From NCBI GenBank assembly GCA_947259175.1, contig CAMYKW010000017.1:1-48060 (forward strand): a stretch of 48,060 bases of DNA, given 5' to 3'. Position numbers and translations under genes: made by a program. Below the pieces are notes generated by a model that saw only the letters and a program-made list of their open reading frames with translations, did no database searches and had not been told where the DNA came from. This DNA comes from an uncultured Gammaproteobacteria bacterium (GTDB taxonomy: Bacteria; Pseudomonadota; Gammaproteobacteria; Arenicellales; JAANXG01). Below are positions 9,987 through 20,566 of the stretch, piece by piece (positions within the stretch are counted from its first letter, which is position 1; the number at the start of each line of letters is the position of its first letter).

Positions 9987-10310
9987 ATGACCGTCTCTTA
10001 CCAAATAGTGCTGACCACGTGCGCCGACGCCGAACAATCGCAGGCGGTAGCGCGCGCATTGGTTGAGGAGCGATTAGCTGCGTGCGTCAATATTATTCCA
10101 CAAGTACAGTCGGTTTATTTGTGGCGAGGATCGCTGCAGTCAGACGCGGAGTATCTTCTGGTGATCAAATCTCGCGCCGACAAGTTCGCGGCCATTGAGA
10201 CGCGGATAAAGGCCTTGCACAGCTACGAAGTTCCCGAGATCATCGCGGTCCCTGTCACTCAAGGTTCCGCGGAGTATCTCGCATGGATCGCCGCATCAGA
10301 CCCATTATGA
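9987..10310 (+). CDS. cutA: Divalent cation tolerance protein CutA
   Basis: This is a small trimeric cytoplasmic protein (107 residues from ATG 9987, 114 from 9966). The motifs are YQIVLTTCADAEQSQAVARAL, EERLAACVNI and SVYLWRGSLQ, then the copper-binding-like region EYLLVIKSR and the closing SYEVPEIIAVPV. CutA1 was linked to copper tolerance in E. coli, but its molecular role is unsettled. It overlaps dsbD by ATGA, the same cutA-dsbD pairing as in enterobacteria. Confidence 0.96.
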   Translation: MTVSYQIVLTTCADAEQSQAVARALVEERLAACVNIIPQVQSVYLWRGSLQSDAEYLLVIKSRADKFAAIETRIKALHSYEVPEIIAVPVTQGSAEYLAWIAASDPL

Positions 10311-12592
10311 AGCTACTGGCCGTTGTAATCGCGCTTACTTGGTGGTGGAGCCCGCTCCGCGCACAAGACCAGGAATTGCTGGAACCCGACAAGGCCTTTG
10401 CATTCAGCGTGGCGCCGGCCGCGGCGGACCGCATTCAGATCACCTGGCGCATCGCCAAGGACTACTACATGTACCGGGACAAGTACCGCGTACGTCTGGT
10501 TGAGGGTGATGCCACGCTGGGAGAACCGCAGATCCCGCCCGGCAAGGTCAAGAAAGACCAGTTTTTCGGCGAGGTAGAAATCTATGAAGGAGTCGTTCGC
10601 ATCGACGTACCCGTACAGCGGGAGAACCCTGCGCCGACATCGCTGGTAATCACCGCGGAAGGCCAGGGATGTAACGACCCCGTCGGGGTGTGCTACCCGC
10701 CGATCAAGCACACCGCCACCGTGGAACTTGCCGCGCTGGCGAAGGACGCAACGCCGCCGGTACCAAAAGCGGCGTCCCCGGGCGCCAAGCCGATAACCTC
10801 TTTGTCGTCGTTGCGCGACCTGCTGGGCGGCGCCGGCCAACAGGACGAATTTCTCGATCCCGATCAGGCGTTCCAGTTCCAGACGAGCGCGCTGGACGCC
10901 GACACCCTCGGTGTCACTTTCAATATTGCCGACGGTTACTACCTCTATCGCGACAAGACGAAGGTGAAAAGCCGGACACCGGGCGTGGGCGTGGGGGAGT
11001 ATCAACTGCCCCCCGGCAAGATCAAGCAGGACGAGTTCTTTGGTGAGAGCGTGGTGTATTACCAGGGCTTTGAAGCCAGCGTCCCGCTGCTGCGCAGCGA
11101 TGCGAATGCCACCACCGCCTCGTTCGACCTCAGTTATCAAGGATGCGCGGATAAGGGGATCTGCTACCCGCCGATCACCAAAAGTGTGGAAGTGAATCTT
11201 CCCGGCATTGCAGACGCCGCCGCTGCGCCACCGCAAAAGCCGGCGGGCGGTGCGATCGCCCCGGCACCAGACGCGCCGGCGACCACGCCACAGAGTGCAG
11301 CGTTTGGAAGTGGTTACCTGGGCTATATCCTGACCGCGTTCGTCACCGGCATATTGCTAACGTTCACTCCGTGCGTGTTGCCCATGGTGCCGATCCTGTC
11401 GAGTATCATCGTCGGCCAGGGTGAGCAGGTCACCAAACGGCACGGCGGCATACTCGCGAGCACCTACGTATTGGGCACTGCGGTGACTTACACGGCGGCG
11501 GGTGTGGTGGCCGGTTTGACCGGAGAGCAGCTCCAGGCCTATTTTCAGAATATCTGGGCGATCGGAACCGTTAGCCTGATACTGGTACTGCTCGCACTAT
11601 CCATGTTCGGTGTCTACGACATTCAGATGCCCTCGTTCATTCAGTCGCGCCTGCAAAACAAGACCCAGGGCATGCAGGGAGGGACCTTGAGCATGGTGTT
11701 CGTGCTGGGGATGGTATCGGCGTTGATTGTCGGCGCCTGTGTATCGCCGCTGCTGATCGTTGCCCTGGGTGTGGCCATCGCCAAAGCCGATCCGCTGCTC
11801 GGCGGCGCCATCATGTTCTCCATGGCGTGGGGCATGGGGGTGTTTCTCATTGGGCTCGGTTTGGGCGCTGGATTCCTGTTGCCCAGGGCCGGTCCCTGGA
11901 TGGACAACGTGAAATACGTGTTTGGTGTCCTGCTGCTGGGTGTGGCGATTTATTTGTTGGGTGCAATCCCCGAGGTGCCGGTGCTGTATTTGTGGGGCGC
12001 TTTATTGATTGTCGTTGCCGTGTATCTTGGGGCAACCCACGGGTTACCCGACGGTGCGAGCGGCTGGCGGTACCTGTGGAAAGGGGTGGGTGTGTTCTGC
12101 ATGGTATGGGGCGTACTGGCGTTGCTTGGCGGCATGGCGGGGAATCGGGATATCACCAGACCGCTGCCTTTCGGTGATTTCAACGTCGCCGGGGCCTCGG
12201 TCTTCAGAGGGGACGGCGGCGGGGCACAGCATTTATTCACCCGCGTGCGCACCATGCAGGAATTGAACGGCCAGCTGGAACAGGCCCGGACCCAGGGAAG
12301 ACCCGTGCTGCTCGATTATTACGCCGACTGGTGCGTCGATTGCATCAAAATGGAGAAAGCGACTTTCAACCACCCTGAGGTGAGCCGGGTCCTGCGTGAG
12401 CGATTCGTCCTGATCCAGGCCGACGTGACCGATCCCAGCGATCCGGAGAGCAGAGCGATAAAGCGTCGTTTCGGCGTATTCGGACCTCCCGCCATGCTGT
12501 TTTTTGCGCCGGGCGGCGACGAGCGACGCGACCTGCGCCGTTACGGGTTCATGGACGCCGCGGAGTTCCTTGACCACATCGCCGGCGTGTAA
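10307..12592 (+). CDS. dsbD: Thiol:disulfide interchange protein DsbD with two tandem alpha domains
   Basis: DsbD carries electrons from cytoplasmic thioredoxin to the periplasm. The protein has 761 residues from ATG 10307, against 565 in E. coli. A signal peptide (about 1-20) is followed by two copies of the N-terminal alpha domain: residues 24-145 with GCNDPVGVCYPP (C122, C129) and 181-300 with GCADKGICYPP (C280, C286). The two share DPDxAF, YYxYRDK, PPGKxKxDxFFGE and CYPPI blocks. A linker and an eight-helix membrane domain follow with TFTPCVLPM (C356) and GACVSPL (C478). The C-terminal thioredoxin domain has YADWCVDC (C676, C679). All redox pairs are intact. It overlaps cutA by ATGA; an in-frame upstream ATG at 10283 lies inside cutA. 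Confidence 0.96.
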   Translation: MKLLAVVIALTWWWSPLRAQDQELLEPDKAFAFSVAPAAADRIQITWRIAKDYYMYRDKYRVRLVEGDATLGEPQIPPGKVKKDQFFGEVEIYEGVVRIDVPVQRENPAPTSLVITAEGQGCNDPVGVCYPPIKHTATVELAALAKDATPPVPKAASPGAKPITSLSSLRDLLGGAGQQDEFLDPDQAFQFQTSALDADTLGVTFNIADGYYLYRDKTKVKSRTPGVGVGEYQLPPGKIKQDEFFGESVVYYQGFEASVPLLRSDANATTASFDLSYQGCADKGICYPPITKSVEVNLPGIADAAAAPPQKPAGGAIAPAPDAPATTPQSAAFGSGYLGYILTAFVTGILLTFTPCVLPMVPILSSIIVGQGEQVTKRHGGILASTYVLGTAVTYTAAGVVAGLTGEQLQAYFQNIWAIGTVSLILVLLALSMFGVYDIQMPSFIQSRLQNKTQGMQGGTLSMVFVLGMVSALIVGACVSPLLIVALGVAIAKADPLLGGAIMFSMAWGMGVFLIGLGLGAGFLLPRAGPWMDNVKYVFGVLLLGVAIYLLGAIPEVPVLYLWGALLIVVAVYLGATHGLPDGASGWRYLWKGVGVFCMVWGVLALLGGMAGNRDITRPLPFGDFNVAGASVFRGDGGGAQHLFTRVRTMQELNGQLEQARTQGRPVLLDYYADWCVDCIKMEKATFNHPEVSRVLRERFVLIQADVTDPSDPESRAIKRRFGVFGPPAMLFFAPGGDERRDLRRYGFMDAAEFLDHIAGV

Positions 12593-12699
12593 CCGCTTGC
12601 CTGGGTAGGTATTAAACACGCCATTAACCTACGTTGAATTTCGCCGACTTTGTCGTCAATGTTGAAACAACGAAGCGCAACTGGACTTTGGAAGGCAGT

Positions 12700-12728
12700 T
12701 TGTGCACACTAAGCACTTTAGCTATATT
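12700..12728 (+). promoter_or_regulatory. Candidate sigma70 promoter of aroQ-accB
   Basis: TTGTGC, a 17-base spacer and TATATT lie 34 bases before the aroQ start codon in a 169-base gap after dsbD. Spacing is ideal and both boxes match four or five consensus positions. The aroQ ATG has no clear Shine-Dalgarno sequence in the resulting short leader. Confidence 0.5.
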
Positions 12729-12761
12729 TTGTGTGTATATAACCGCACGTTCGCATCATAA

Positions 12762-13205
12762 ATGGCGACAATACTCGTTCTAAACGGTCCCAATCTCAAC
12801 CTGCTCGGTACCCGCGAGCCGCAGCATTACGGCGCCGCGACACTCGCCGAGATCCAGGCGGATCTGGAGCGGATCGCCACTGCCGCCGGACATCAGTTAC
12901 AGCACCTGCAATCCAACGCCGAACACGAACTGGTCGACGCGATTCACAATGCGGCCGAGCGGGGTGTCGCGTTTATTGTCATTAATCCCGCGGCGTTCAC
13001 CCACACCAGCATCGCCTTGCGCGACGCGTTGGCCGCGGTGTCGATTCCGTTTGTCGAAGTGCATCTGTCCAATATTCATGGCCGTGAGACATTTCGCGCG
13101 CAATCGTACATCTCCGCATTAGCGGTCGGTGTGATCAGTGGCCTCGGTGCATTCGGTTACCAATTGGCGTTACAGGCCGCAATCAATTTTTTAAATCCGG
13201 AATGA
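12762..13205 (+). CDS. aroQ: 3-dehydroquinate dehydratase, type II
   Basis: This 147-residue cytosolic enzyme converts 3-dehydroquinate to 3-dehydroshikimate in the shikimate pathway. The motif [20 protein letters not shown] (with the active-site tyrosine), [35 protein letters not shown] and [15 protein letters not shown] are all typical of the dodecameric type II enzyme. It is followed 4 bases later by accB, an arrangement common in gammaproteobacteria. Confidence 0.98.
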   Translation: MATILVLNGPNLNLLGTREPQHYGAATLAEIQADLERIATAAGHQLQHLQSNAEHELVDAIHNAAERGVAFIVINPAAFTHTSIALRDALAAVSIPFVEVHLSNIHGRETFRAQSYISALAVGVISGLGAFGYQLALQAAINFLNPE

Positions 13206-13209
13206 GCTC

Positions 13210-13662
13210 ATGGATTTACGCAAAATAAAGAAACTCATCGAGCTGCTGGAAGAATCCGACTTGAGCGAAATGGAGATCAAGGAGGGCGAGGAGTCGATCC
13301 GGCTGAGCCGCGCGTCATCCACGGTTCCGCACACCGGCGTGGTGACCATGGCGCCGGTGCCGGTTTTGCACCCCGGGCCGCCACCGCCGACTGAGCCCGC
13401 GACTCCGGCAGTCTCCGACATCCCGGAGGGTCACCAGATCAAATCGCCGATGGTAGGGACTTTTTATGCCGCGCCCAAACCCGGCGCAAAAGCCTTCGTG
13501 CAAGTAGGCAGTAAAGTTCAAGTGGGAGACACGCTTTGCGTCATTGAGGCGATGAAGATTTTCAATCAGATCGAGGCCGACAAATCGGGCACCGTCGCCG
13601 CGGTGCTCAAGGAGAACGGTGACCCGGTGGAGTATGGTGAAACCCTGTTCGTCCTCAACTAG
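13210..13662 (+). CDS. accB: Biotin carboxyl carrier protein of acetyl-CoA carboxylase
   Basis: This 150-residue carrier subunit begins [20 protein letters not shown]. It has a proline- and alanine-rich linker (about residues 48-70) and a C-terminal biotinyl domain with the biotinylated lysine in [11 protein letters not shown] (K116). It carries carboxybiotin between AccC and AccAD for malonyl-CoA synthesis. It is translated directly after aroQ and precedes accC by 126 bases. Confidence 0.98.
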   Translation: MDLRKIKKLIELLEESDLSEMEIKEGEESIRLSRASSTVPHTGVVTMAPVPVLHPGPPPPTEPATPAVSDIPEGHQIKSPMVGTFYAAPKPGAKAFVQVGSKVQVGDTLCVIEAMKIFNQIEADKSGTVAAVLKENGDPVEYGETLFVLN

Positions 13663-13788
13663 CCGCTCAGCGCAGATTGCGGAACCGGATATTGGCGCGC
13701 GCCACTCTCGATCGGCGGCCTGGTTTTTTCTTCGGGCCGTGGGCGAGCCATGCGGCCTGGTTTTCGTCCCCCACCTTATCTCCAGACT

Positions 13789-15129
13789 ATGATCGATAAG
13801 CTAGTGATCGCAAACCGCGGGGAGATCGCCCTGCGGATTCAACGCGCCTGTCGCGATCTGGGAATTCGCACCGTCGCCGTGCACTCGGTAGCCGATCACG
13901 ACGCCAAATACGTTCGCCTCGCCGATGAGTCGGTGTGCATCGGTCCTCCGGCGGCGTCAGAGAGTTATCTCAATATCCCCGCGGTCATTGCCGCCGCGGA
14001 AGTCACTGATGCCGGGGCGATCCACCCGGGTTACGGTTTTTTAGCGGAGAACGCCGATTTCGCGGAACGCGTTGAACAAAGTGGATTTATTTTTGTAGGC
14101 CCACGGGCGGAGACTATCCGCCTCATGGGCGACAAGATTGCGGCGATTCGCGCCATGAAGCAAGCCGGCGTGCCCTGTGTGCCGGGTTCCGATGGGCCCC
14201 TGGGCGACGACGATCGCGCGAATCTTGCGGTCGCAAACGATATCGGCTATCCGGTGATCATCAAGGCCGCGGGGGGCGGGGGCGGCAAGGGTATGCGCGT
14301 GGTGCACACCGAGGCAACGCTGCGCAACGCCATATCCCTGACTCGCGCGGAGGCGGACGCTTCTTTCAACAACAGCACGGTGTACATGGAGAAGTACCTG
14401 GAGAGGCCGCGTCACATCGAGGTGCAAGTTATGGCCGACCAGCACGGCAATGCGGTGTATGTAGGGGATCGCGATTGCTCCATGCAGCGCCGGCACCAGA
14501 AGGTTGTGGAGGAGGCGCCGGCCCCGGGGATCACTGAAGATCAGCGCAGGCAAATTGGCAAGCGTTGCGTCGAGGCATGTAAGAAATACCAGTATCGCGG
14601 CGCAGGCACCTTCGAGTTTCTGTACCAGGACGGGGAGTTTTACTTCATGGAAATGAATACCCGAATCCAAGTGGAGCACCCGGTGACGGAGATGGTCACC
14701 GGTATCGACCTGGTGAAGGAACAACTGACGATTTCCTTCGGTGAGCCATTGTCGTTCAGTCAGGACGAAGTCGTGACTCGCGGTCACGCCATCGAGTGCC
14801 GGATCAATGCCGAGGACCCGGATAACTTCATGCCCTCGCCCGGACGAATCGTACAGTACCATCAGCCGGGTGGACCGGGGGTCAGAGTCGACTCACACGT
14901 TTACAATAATTACGTGGTGCCACCGTATTACGACTCGCTTATCGCCAAGCTCATCGTGCATGGCTCGCAGCGCAGCGAGGCGATCGCGCGCATGCGCAGT
15001 GCGCTGTATGAAATGGTGGTAGACGGCATCAAAACCAATATACCGCTTCACCGGAGAATTTTGAGCGATGGGGGATTTCAACGCGGGGATGTCACCATCC
15101 ATTACCTGGAACAAACGTTCGTACGCTGA
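13789..15129 (+). CDS. accC: Biotin carboxylase subunit of acetyl-CoA carboxylase
   Basis: This 446-residue ATP-grasp enzyme carboxylates biotin on AccB. The N-terminus [20 protein letters not shown], the glycine-rich ATP loop [11 protein letters not shown], the catalytic region [18 protein letters not shown] and [13 protein letters not shown] are all conserved. The start at 13789 is chosen by alignment with the family (449 residues in E. coli); the frame opens 13 codons earlier at 13750. It is separated from prmA by only 5 bases. Confidence 0.98.
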   Translation: MIDKLVIANRGEIALRIQRACRDLGIRTVAVHSVADHDAKYVRLADESVCIGPPAASESYLNIPAVIAAAEVTDAGAIHPGYGFLAENADFAERVEQSGFIFVGPRAETIRLMGDKIAAIRAMKQAGVPCVPGSDGPLGDDDRANLAVANDIGYPVIIKAAGGGGGKGMRVVHTEATLRNAISLTRAEADASFNNSTVYMEKYLERPRHIEVQVMADQHGNAVYVGDRDCSMQRRHQKVVEEAPAPGITEDQRRQIGKRCVEACKKYQYRGAGTFEFLYQDGEFYFMEMNTRIQVEHPVTEMVTGIDLVKEQLTISFGEPLSFSQDEVVTRGHAIECRINAEDPDNFMPSPGRIVQYHQPGGPGVRVDSHVYNNYVVPPYYDSLIAKLIVHGSQRSEAIARMRSALYEMVVDGIKTNIPLHRRILSDGGFQRGDVTIHYLEQTFVR

Positions 15130-15134
15130 TGTAG

Positions 15135-16019
15135 GTGTCTTGGCTCCGCATTAGTTACCGCTGTGGACGCGATCTCGGCGATAGAATCGGCGAGCGACTG
15201 GAGGCTTGTGGCGCCATTGCGGTGAGTGTAACGAACGCCGGGGCGGAAGAATCTTTCGATGCCGGGTATCCGGGAGATCCGGAGTGGTCCGAGGTATATG
15301 TCAGCGCATTATTTGCCCCGGGCACTGATCCGGGAACGGTGGCCGCATCGGTAATCGGCAACAGCGGCGGCGACAAGTGCATACAGCCGTTGCGCATCGA
15401 CGAGTTAGCGGAACAGGATTGGGTGCGGGCCTGGTCACAGGACTGCCGGCCGACGCGGATAACCGACCGCCTGTGGATATGTCCGAGTTCAGTCGAGCCG
15501 CCGGTCGCCGATGCCGCGAACATCATAATCGATCCCGGCCTGGCGTTCGGCACCGGAACCCACCCGACTACGAGATTGTGTTTGCAATGGCTGGCGACTG
15601 CGGATGTGGACGGGAAAAGCGTTGTCGACTACGGCTGCGGCACCGGCATCCTGGCGATCGCCGCGCTCATGCTGGGTGCCGACCATGCGTGGGCGATCGA
15701 TATCGACCGCCATGCTCTGGCTGCGGCCCGCTACAACGCCCGGCGAAACCATGTCGCAGACAAGCTCACGGTTCTCCAATCCGCGGACATCGGTTTGGAA
15801 CCCGTCGACGTCGTCATTGCCAATATTCTGGCGAATGTGGTCGTGGGCCTGGCGCCCAACTTGACCGCCCTTGTGCAACCCGGAGGGACTATACTTCTAA
15901 CGGGTATCCTGGACTCCCAGGTGGAACGAGTACGCGCGGCGTTCTCGGAGAAATTTGAATTTGTGCCTCACCGACGCCAGGATTGGACGTTGCTTGTCGG
16001 CCGTTCCGTGTCCTGTTAG
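15135..16019 (+). CDS. prmA: Ribosomal protein L11 methyltransferase
   Basis: This 294-residue enzyme trimethylates lysines of ribosomal protein L11 using S-adenosylmethionine. The signature DPGLAFGTGTHPTTRLCLQW, the SAM loop VVDYGCGTGILAIAA and the NILANVV motif are complete. The start is a GTG at 15135, just after the accC stop, giving the usual family length (about 293). It belongs to the accB-accC-prmA neighbourhood typical of gammaproteobacteria. Confidence 0.97.
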   Translation: MSWLRISYRCGRDLGDRIGERLEACGAIAVSVTNAGAEESFDAGYPGDPEWSEVYVSALFAPGTDPGTVAASVIGNSGGDKCIQPLRIDELAEQDWVRAWSQDCRPTRITDRLWICPSSVEPPVADAANIIIDPGLAFGTGTHPTTRLCLQWLATADVDGKSVVDYGCGTGILAIAALMLGADHAWAIDIDRHALAAARYNARRNHVADKLTVLQSADIGLEPVDVVIANILANVVVGLAPNLTALVQPGGTILLTGILDSQVERVRAAFSEKFEFVPHRRQDWTLLVGRSVSC

Positions 16020-16153
16020 CCGGTGTTCGTGCCGCTATTGATAGAATTGCACATACCAAACAACATGTCAGCCCAGTTCATTCTGCTGCGACAGCATCGC
16101 CCGCCCGCCGGGCATAACGCGCATCACCGGCGCGACACCACTCCCCGGTTCGC

Positions 16154-17557
16154 ATGATGTTCGCTCGCTGCCCCAGTTGCCAGACGATTTTTGAAGTAGA
16201 CGATGAGGTGTTGAGCGCCCGCGTCGGCATGGTGCGCTGCGGTATCTGTGCGGTCACGTTCAATGCCTCGTGGAATCTGCTGGACCGCCTTCCGGGCGTC
16301 GACCTGCCGGCCGAATTAGCGCCGCCGCCGGCCGCGGAGCCCGACGGGCAGGATTCCGCCACGGGTCATGGCGACGAAGTGTCCTCGCACTCGCAGGCGG
16401 AACCGGGAATTTCCGACGAAGCGGCGCCGTCTTCCACGATCGAGCCCGCCTACGAAGTGGAGTCGGTCGCCGTCGACACCGCCACCGGCTCGGAGTCGAT
16501 TGCGGCACAAGCCGAGGCGGATATGGCTGCGGTTGAGGTCGACGATTCCGGCCGGCTGGTCGAGGTAATCGAAATCGAATCCGAAAGCATAGTCGAGGAA
16601 GTCGCGCGTCTGGACGATGCACTGTTACGCAAAAAAGTCGCCGATCAACGGACGCAGCAGGACCAAGCCGGGCTGCCTGAAGACGAACAGCACGGCGACA
16701 TCGAGAAAGTAATCCCCGACCACGAGATCGTGCTCGAGACTCCGGCCGAAGCGTGGCAAGGACTTCGGCCGGATACGCAGGTCCGGCCGAGCGCGCGGCA
16801 GCACGCGCGCATCTCCGCGTCCGTCGACCAAATGCGCGCCATGCTCAATCCGGTGGCCGAGCGAGAGCCGGACACCGGGGATGAAGACGGCGTGCAGCCG
16901 GCGACGGAAGCGGAACCGACCAAAAAGCGTGTGTTTCAGCGCACCCAAATGCCTCCCGAGCTGGACCCGTTAGGGGACGGCGGTATCGACTCCGCCAGCG
17001 GAAATACCGAAGCGTCGACTGCGCCCGATGTCAATTCCGGCTCGCAGACCGGCACCGCGGCGGTGGAAAGCGCCAGTTCAGCCGTCGCATGGCGAGTGAT
17101 CGCGTGGTTTCTGGGTTTCGTGCTCATCTTGCTGACCACGTTGTGGCAGGTTAAGAAATTTTACCTCCATGACCTGGCGCAGTTCCCCGCGATGCGGCCG
17201 GTACTGTCGGAGTTCTGCCGTTTCGCGGCTTGTGAGGTGCCGCCGCGCCGCGACTCGCGACGTATCGACCTGGTGGGCACTAATGTTGAAACCCATCCCG
17301 CTGTCCCGGGCGCGCTGCGCGTCGTGGTGAGCTTGATCAATCGCGCCGAGTTCTCGCAATTACCCCCTTTACTGCAAGTGACGCTGAGCAATAGAACCGG
17401 CCAGGTGGTGGGCCAGCGCACCTATGCGCCGGGCGACTATGTGACATCGACCTTGGACGCGACTCTGGAGCCGAACGTGGTGTCCAACGTCACCATCGAT
17501 TTGGCTGCGCCCTCTGATAGTGCAGTCGGTTACGAGATACAGCTAATACCTGATTAA
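16154..17557 (+). CDS. Zinc-ribbon (MJ0042-type) and DUF3426 membrane protein
   Basis: This 467-residue protein has an N-terminal zinc ribbon with two CxxC pairs (RCPSCQTIFEV at about residue 5 and VRCGICAVTFN at about 28). A long acidic, low-complexity region follows (about 60-300). A single membrane helix comes next (VAWRVIAWFLGFVLILLTTLW), then a C-terminal DUF3426 domain (about 335-467) starting HDLAQFPAMRPVLSEFC. The family occurs between prmA and dusB in many proteobacteria; its role is not established. The Met-Met start could be 16154 or 16157. Confidence 0.88.
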   Translation: MMFARCPSCQTIFEVDDEVLSARVGMVRCGICAVTFNASWNLLDRLPGVDLPAELAPPPAAEPDGQDSATGHGDEVSSHSQAEPGISDEAAPSSTIEPAYEVESVAVDTATGSESIAAQAEADMAAVEVDDSGRLVEVIEIESESIVEEVARLDDALLRKKVADQRTQQDQAGLPEDEQHGDIEKVIPDHEIVLETPAEAWQGLRPDTQVRPSARQHARISASVDQMRAMLNPVAEREPDTGDEDGVQPATEAEPTKKRVFQRTQMPPELDPLGDGGIDSASGNTEASTAPDVNSGSQTGTAAVESASSAVAWRVIAWFLGFVLILLTTLWQVKKFYLHDLAQFPAMRPVLSEFCRFAACEVPPRRDSRRIDLVGTNVETHPAVPGALRVVVSLINRAEFSQLPPLLQVTLSNRTGQVVGQRTYAPGDYVTSTLDATLEPNVVSNVTIDLAAPSDSAVGYEIQLIPD

Positions 17558-17689
17558 AACACTTCAGAACTACGGCAAAAATTTTTTCAGCGAAATTCAC
17601 CTGTCAAGTCTTTTCGCTCTAAAAGGTCGGGAGTATCATCCCATGTCCCTGCCTTGCTAATTCGATACAACTATAAAGCTGGCCGTAGG

Positions 17690-18676
17690 ATGGAGCTCGG
17701 ACCTTATACATTGCCAAACAATCTGTTCGTTGCGCCTATGGCGGGTGTCACCGACAGGCCTTTTCGACAAATCTGCCGGAGTCTTGGGGCGGGTCTTGCG
17801 GTTTCGGAAATGATGTCTGCGAACGTAAAACTCAGGGACACATACAAGACCCGCAGACGTATGGACCACAGCGGAGAGACAGAACCCAAGTCCGTGCAGA
17901 TTGTGGGTGCGGAGCCTGCGGCGATGGCGGATGCGGCGCGCTATAACATGGACCACGGCGCGCAAATCATCGATATCAACATGGGTTGTCCCGCGAAGAA
18001 GGTGTTACGGCAAGCTGCGGGTTCAGCGCTGCTGGAGGATGAGCGACAAGTGGCGAAGATTCTTGATGCGGTGGTCGCTGCGGTCAGCGTTCCGGTAACC
18101 CTCAAGATTCGCACCGGTCCCCGCCCGGAACGGCGTAACGGTGTGATTATCGCCGGGATCGCCGAAGCGTCGGGCGTACAAGCCATCGCGGTGCACGGCC
18201 GCACCCGCTGTTGCAGGTATCACGGGCGCGCCGAATACGACACCATTCGGGCGATCAAGCGTTCGGTTTCCATCCCGGTGATTGCCAACGGCGATATCGA
18301 CGATCCGGTCAAGGCCAAGCGGGTTCTGGATTACACCGGCGCCGATGGGGTGATGATCGGCCGCGCAGCCCAGGGCCACCCGTGGTTGTTCAGGCAAATC
18401 GATCACTACCTCGATACCGGTGAACAGCTGCCCGATCCGACTCTGGCTGAAAGACGGGATTTGCTGCTCGAGCATTTGCGCCGCATCTATGATTTCTACG
18501 GCGCGGCAGTTGGTGTTCGCGTCGCACGCAAACATATCGGTTGGTACGTAAAGCGATTACCCGGTCAGCGAGAGTTCCGCAGTACAGTCAATGGCATCGA
18601 AAACAGCCAACAGCAGTTGAGGCAGGCACAACAATTTTTCGACACATTGATAGAACGACAACGGTTGGCGGCATGA
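17690..18676 (+). CDS. dusB: tRNA-dihydrouridine synthase B
   Basis: This 328-residue flavoenzyme reduces uridine in the D-loop of tRNA. It has the FMN-binding N-terminus NNLFVAPMAGVTDRPFRQIC, the catalytic-cysteine motif INMGCPAKKV, the site VHGRTRCCRYHGRAEYD and ANGDIDDP. The start at 17690 (MELGPYTL) matches the E. coli enzyme (321 residues); the frame is open 12 codons further. The fis gene overlaps its stop as ATGA, the well-known dusB-fis operon. Confidence 0.97.
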   Translation: MELGPYTLPNNLFVAPMAGVTDRPFRQICRSLGAGLAVSEMMSANVKLRDTYKTRRRMDHSGETEPKSVQIVGAEPAAMADAARYNMDHGAQIIDINMGCPAKKVLRQAAGSALLEDERQVAKILDAVVAAVSVPVTLKIRTGPRPERRNGVIIAGIAEASGVQAIAVHGRTRCCRYHGRAEYDTIRAIKRSVSIPVIANGDIDDPVKAKRVLDYTGADGVMIGRAAQGHPWLFRQIDHYLDTGEQLPDPTLAERRDLLLEHLRRIYDFYGAAVGVRVARKHIGWYVKRLPGQREFRSTVNGIENSQQQLRQAQQFFDTLIERQRLAA

Positions 18677-18918
18677 GTAAATCCAGGCAAGACCCCACAC
18701 TGGCTAAATGCGTACAACGTTCGCTGAAAGCGTACTTCAAAGATCTGAATGGCGAGGATGCATGCGATTTGTACTCTATGGTCATGGGGGAGATCGAAAA
18801 ACCGTTACTGGAAGTGGTCATGGAACAGGCGGAAAGTAATCAGACCAAAGCGGCCCGGCTGTTGGGTATAAATCGCAACACTTTACGAAAAAAGCTGAAG
18901 CACCATGGTTTGGAGTAA
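18673..18918 (+). CDS. fis: DNA-binding protein Fis
   Basis: This is an 81-residue nucleoid-associated protein. The C-terminal helix-turn-helix NQTKAARLLGINRNTLRKKL is almost identical to that of E. coli Fis, and the start MSKSRQDPTLAKCVQRSLKA lies on the ATGA overlap with dusB. An upstream start at 18541 would lie deep inside dusB. Fis bends DNA and controls rRNA and many growth-phase genes. The N-terminal arm is shorter than in E. coli (98 residues), as in many non-enteric gammaproteobacteria. Confidence 0.97.
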   Translation: MSKSRQDPTLAKCVQRSLKAYFKDLNGEDACDLYSMVMGEIEKPLLEVVMEQAESNQTKAARLLGINRNTLRKKLKHHGLE

Positions 18919-18988
18919 GCGCAGTGGTTGATGTCCGGCACATTAATTCCCTCGATAAGCATTGTTGTGCGAAGCCGGTGCATCGAAT

Positions 18989-20566
18989 ATGAACGGAAAT
19001 GGAGTTGCACCGGTCCGACGTGCACTGATCAGCGTGTCTGACAAAACCAACATCGTTGAATTCGCGCAGCGGCTGCGTGACGAGGGCGTGGAAATCTTAT
19101 CCACCGGCGGCACCGCGAGCCTCCTGCAACAACACCAAATCGAGGTCGTTGAGGTTTCCAGTCACACCGGGTTCCCTGAAATCATGGACGGTCGGGTGAA
19201 GACACTGCATCCGCTGATTCACGGCGGTATTCTGGGACGGCGCGGCAAAGACGATCAACTGATGAAGGAGCATGGTATCGCGCCCATCGATCTGGTCGCG
19301 GTGAACCTGTATCCTTTTGAGCGGACGACGGCGGATCCCAATTGCGACCTGGACACTGCTATCGAGAATATCGACGTTGGGGGGCCAACGATGTTGCGGG
19401 CGGCGGCTAAAAATCACGATGCGGTTACCGTTATCGTGGACAGTGAGGATTACGATTCCGTATTGCAGGAACTGGCCGATCGTGGGGGCGTGACGTCGTC
19501 CACGCGGTACCGTTTGGCGGTCAAGGCGTTTGCACACACCGCCGCCTATGACGGGGCAATCACCAACTACTTGAGCCGTATTGAAGCCGACGGGCCCCAG
19601 GCACGGTTTCCGCAAGTTCTCAACCTGCAATTGCACAAGATCCAGGACATGCGCTACGGAGAGAATCCACACCAGAACGCGGCGTTTTTCGCCGAGCCGG
19701 AGCCGGCGCGGCCAAGCCTGGCGAGCAGCGAGCTGTTGCAGGGCAAGGCGATGTCTTACAACAACGTCGCCGATACCGATGCGGCATTGGAGTGCGTGCG
19801 CGCGTTTCGCGATACCACTTGTGTGATCGTAAAGCACGCGAATCCCTGCGGCGTGGCCATCGGCGACACCCTGGCGCAGGCCTACGATCGCGCGTTCAAG
19901 ACCGACCCGACCTCGGCATTTGGCGGTATCATCGCCTTCAACCGTGAATTGGACGTCGATACCGCGACCGCGATCATAGACAGGCAATTCGTGGAGGTGA
20001 TCATTGCACCGAAGATTCCACAGCCGGTTCGAGCGGTGTTGTCGTCGAAGAAGAATGTGCGCGTGCTCGAGGCGGGTTCATTGCGCGAGTCGTTTGAGCC
20101 CGGCTGGTTTTACAAACGTGTGATCGGCGGTCTGCTGGTCCAGGACCATGACGTGGGTGAGGTGGGAGAGGCGGACCTGAAGGTGGTGACCGAGCGAGCA
20201 CCGACGGACGCCGAGATGCGTGACTTGCTGTTCGCTTGGAAGGTGGTGAAGTTCGTCAAATCCAACGCCATCGTATACGCCAAGGATCAAATGACGATCG
20301 GAGTCGGCGCCGGGCAGATGAGCCGGGTCTATTCGGCCAAGATTGCCGCCATTAAAGCCGCCGACGAAAATCTCTCCGTTGCCGGTTCGGTGATGGCTTC
20401 CGATGCATTTTTCCCATTCCGCGACGGCATCGACGCCGCTGCCGATGCCGGTATCACGGCGGTGATAGAGCCCGGAGGGTCAATGCGTGACGACGAGGTG
20501 ATCGACGCCGCCAATGAGCACGGCATGGCGATGGTGTTCACGGGGATGCGGCACTTTCGGCACTAG
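18989..20566 (+). CDS. purH: Bifunctional AICAR formyltransferase / IMP cyclohydrolase
   Basis: This protein of about 525 residues catalyses the last two steps of IMP synthesis. The N-terminal cyclohydrolase domain begins [20 protein letters not shown] with STGGTASLL and [14 protein letters not shown]; the C-terminal transformylase has the catalytic block [11 protein letters not shown] and [12 protein letters not shown]. The ATG at 18989 is taken as start (an in-frame TTG lies at 18962). The last 29 bases overlap the convergent membrane protein gene on the other strand. It follows fis by 70 bases. Confidence 0.98.
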   Translation: MNGNGVAPVRRALISVSDKTNIVEFAQRLRDEGVEILSTGGTASLLQQHQIEVVEVSSHTGFPEIMDGRVKTLHPLIHGGILGRRGKDDQLMKEHGIAPIDLVAVNLYPFERTTADPNCDLDTAIENIDVGGPTMLRAAAKNHDAVTVIVDSEDYDSVLQELADRGGVTSSTRYRLAVKAFAHTAAYDGAITNYLSRIEADGPQARFPQVLNLQLHKIQDMRYGENPHQNAAFFAEPEPARPSLASSELLQGKAMSYNNVADTDAALECVRAFRDTTCVIVKHANPCGVAIGDTLAQAYDRAFKTDPTSAFGGIIAFNRELDVDTATAIIDRQFVEVIIAPKIPQPVRAVLSSKKNVRVLEAGSLRESFEPGWFYKRVIGGLLVQDHDVGEVGEADLKVVTERAPTDAEMRDLLFAWKVVKFVKSNAIVYAKDQMTIGVGAGQMSRVYSAKIAAIKAADENLSVAGSVMASDAFFPFRDGIDAAADAGITAVIEPGGSMRDDEVIDAANEHGMAMVFTGMRHFRH

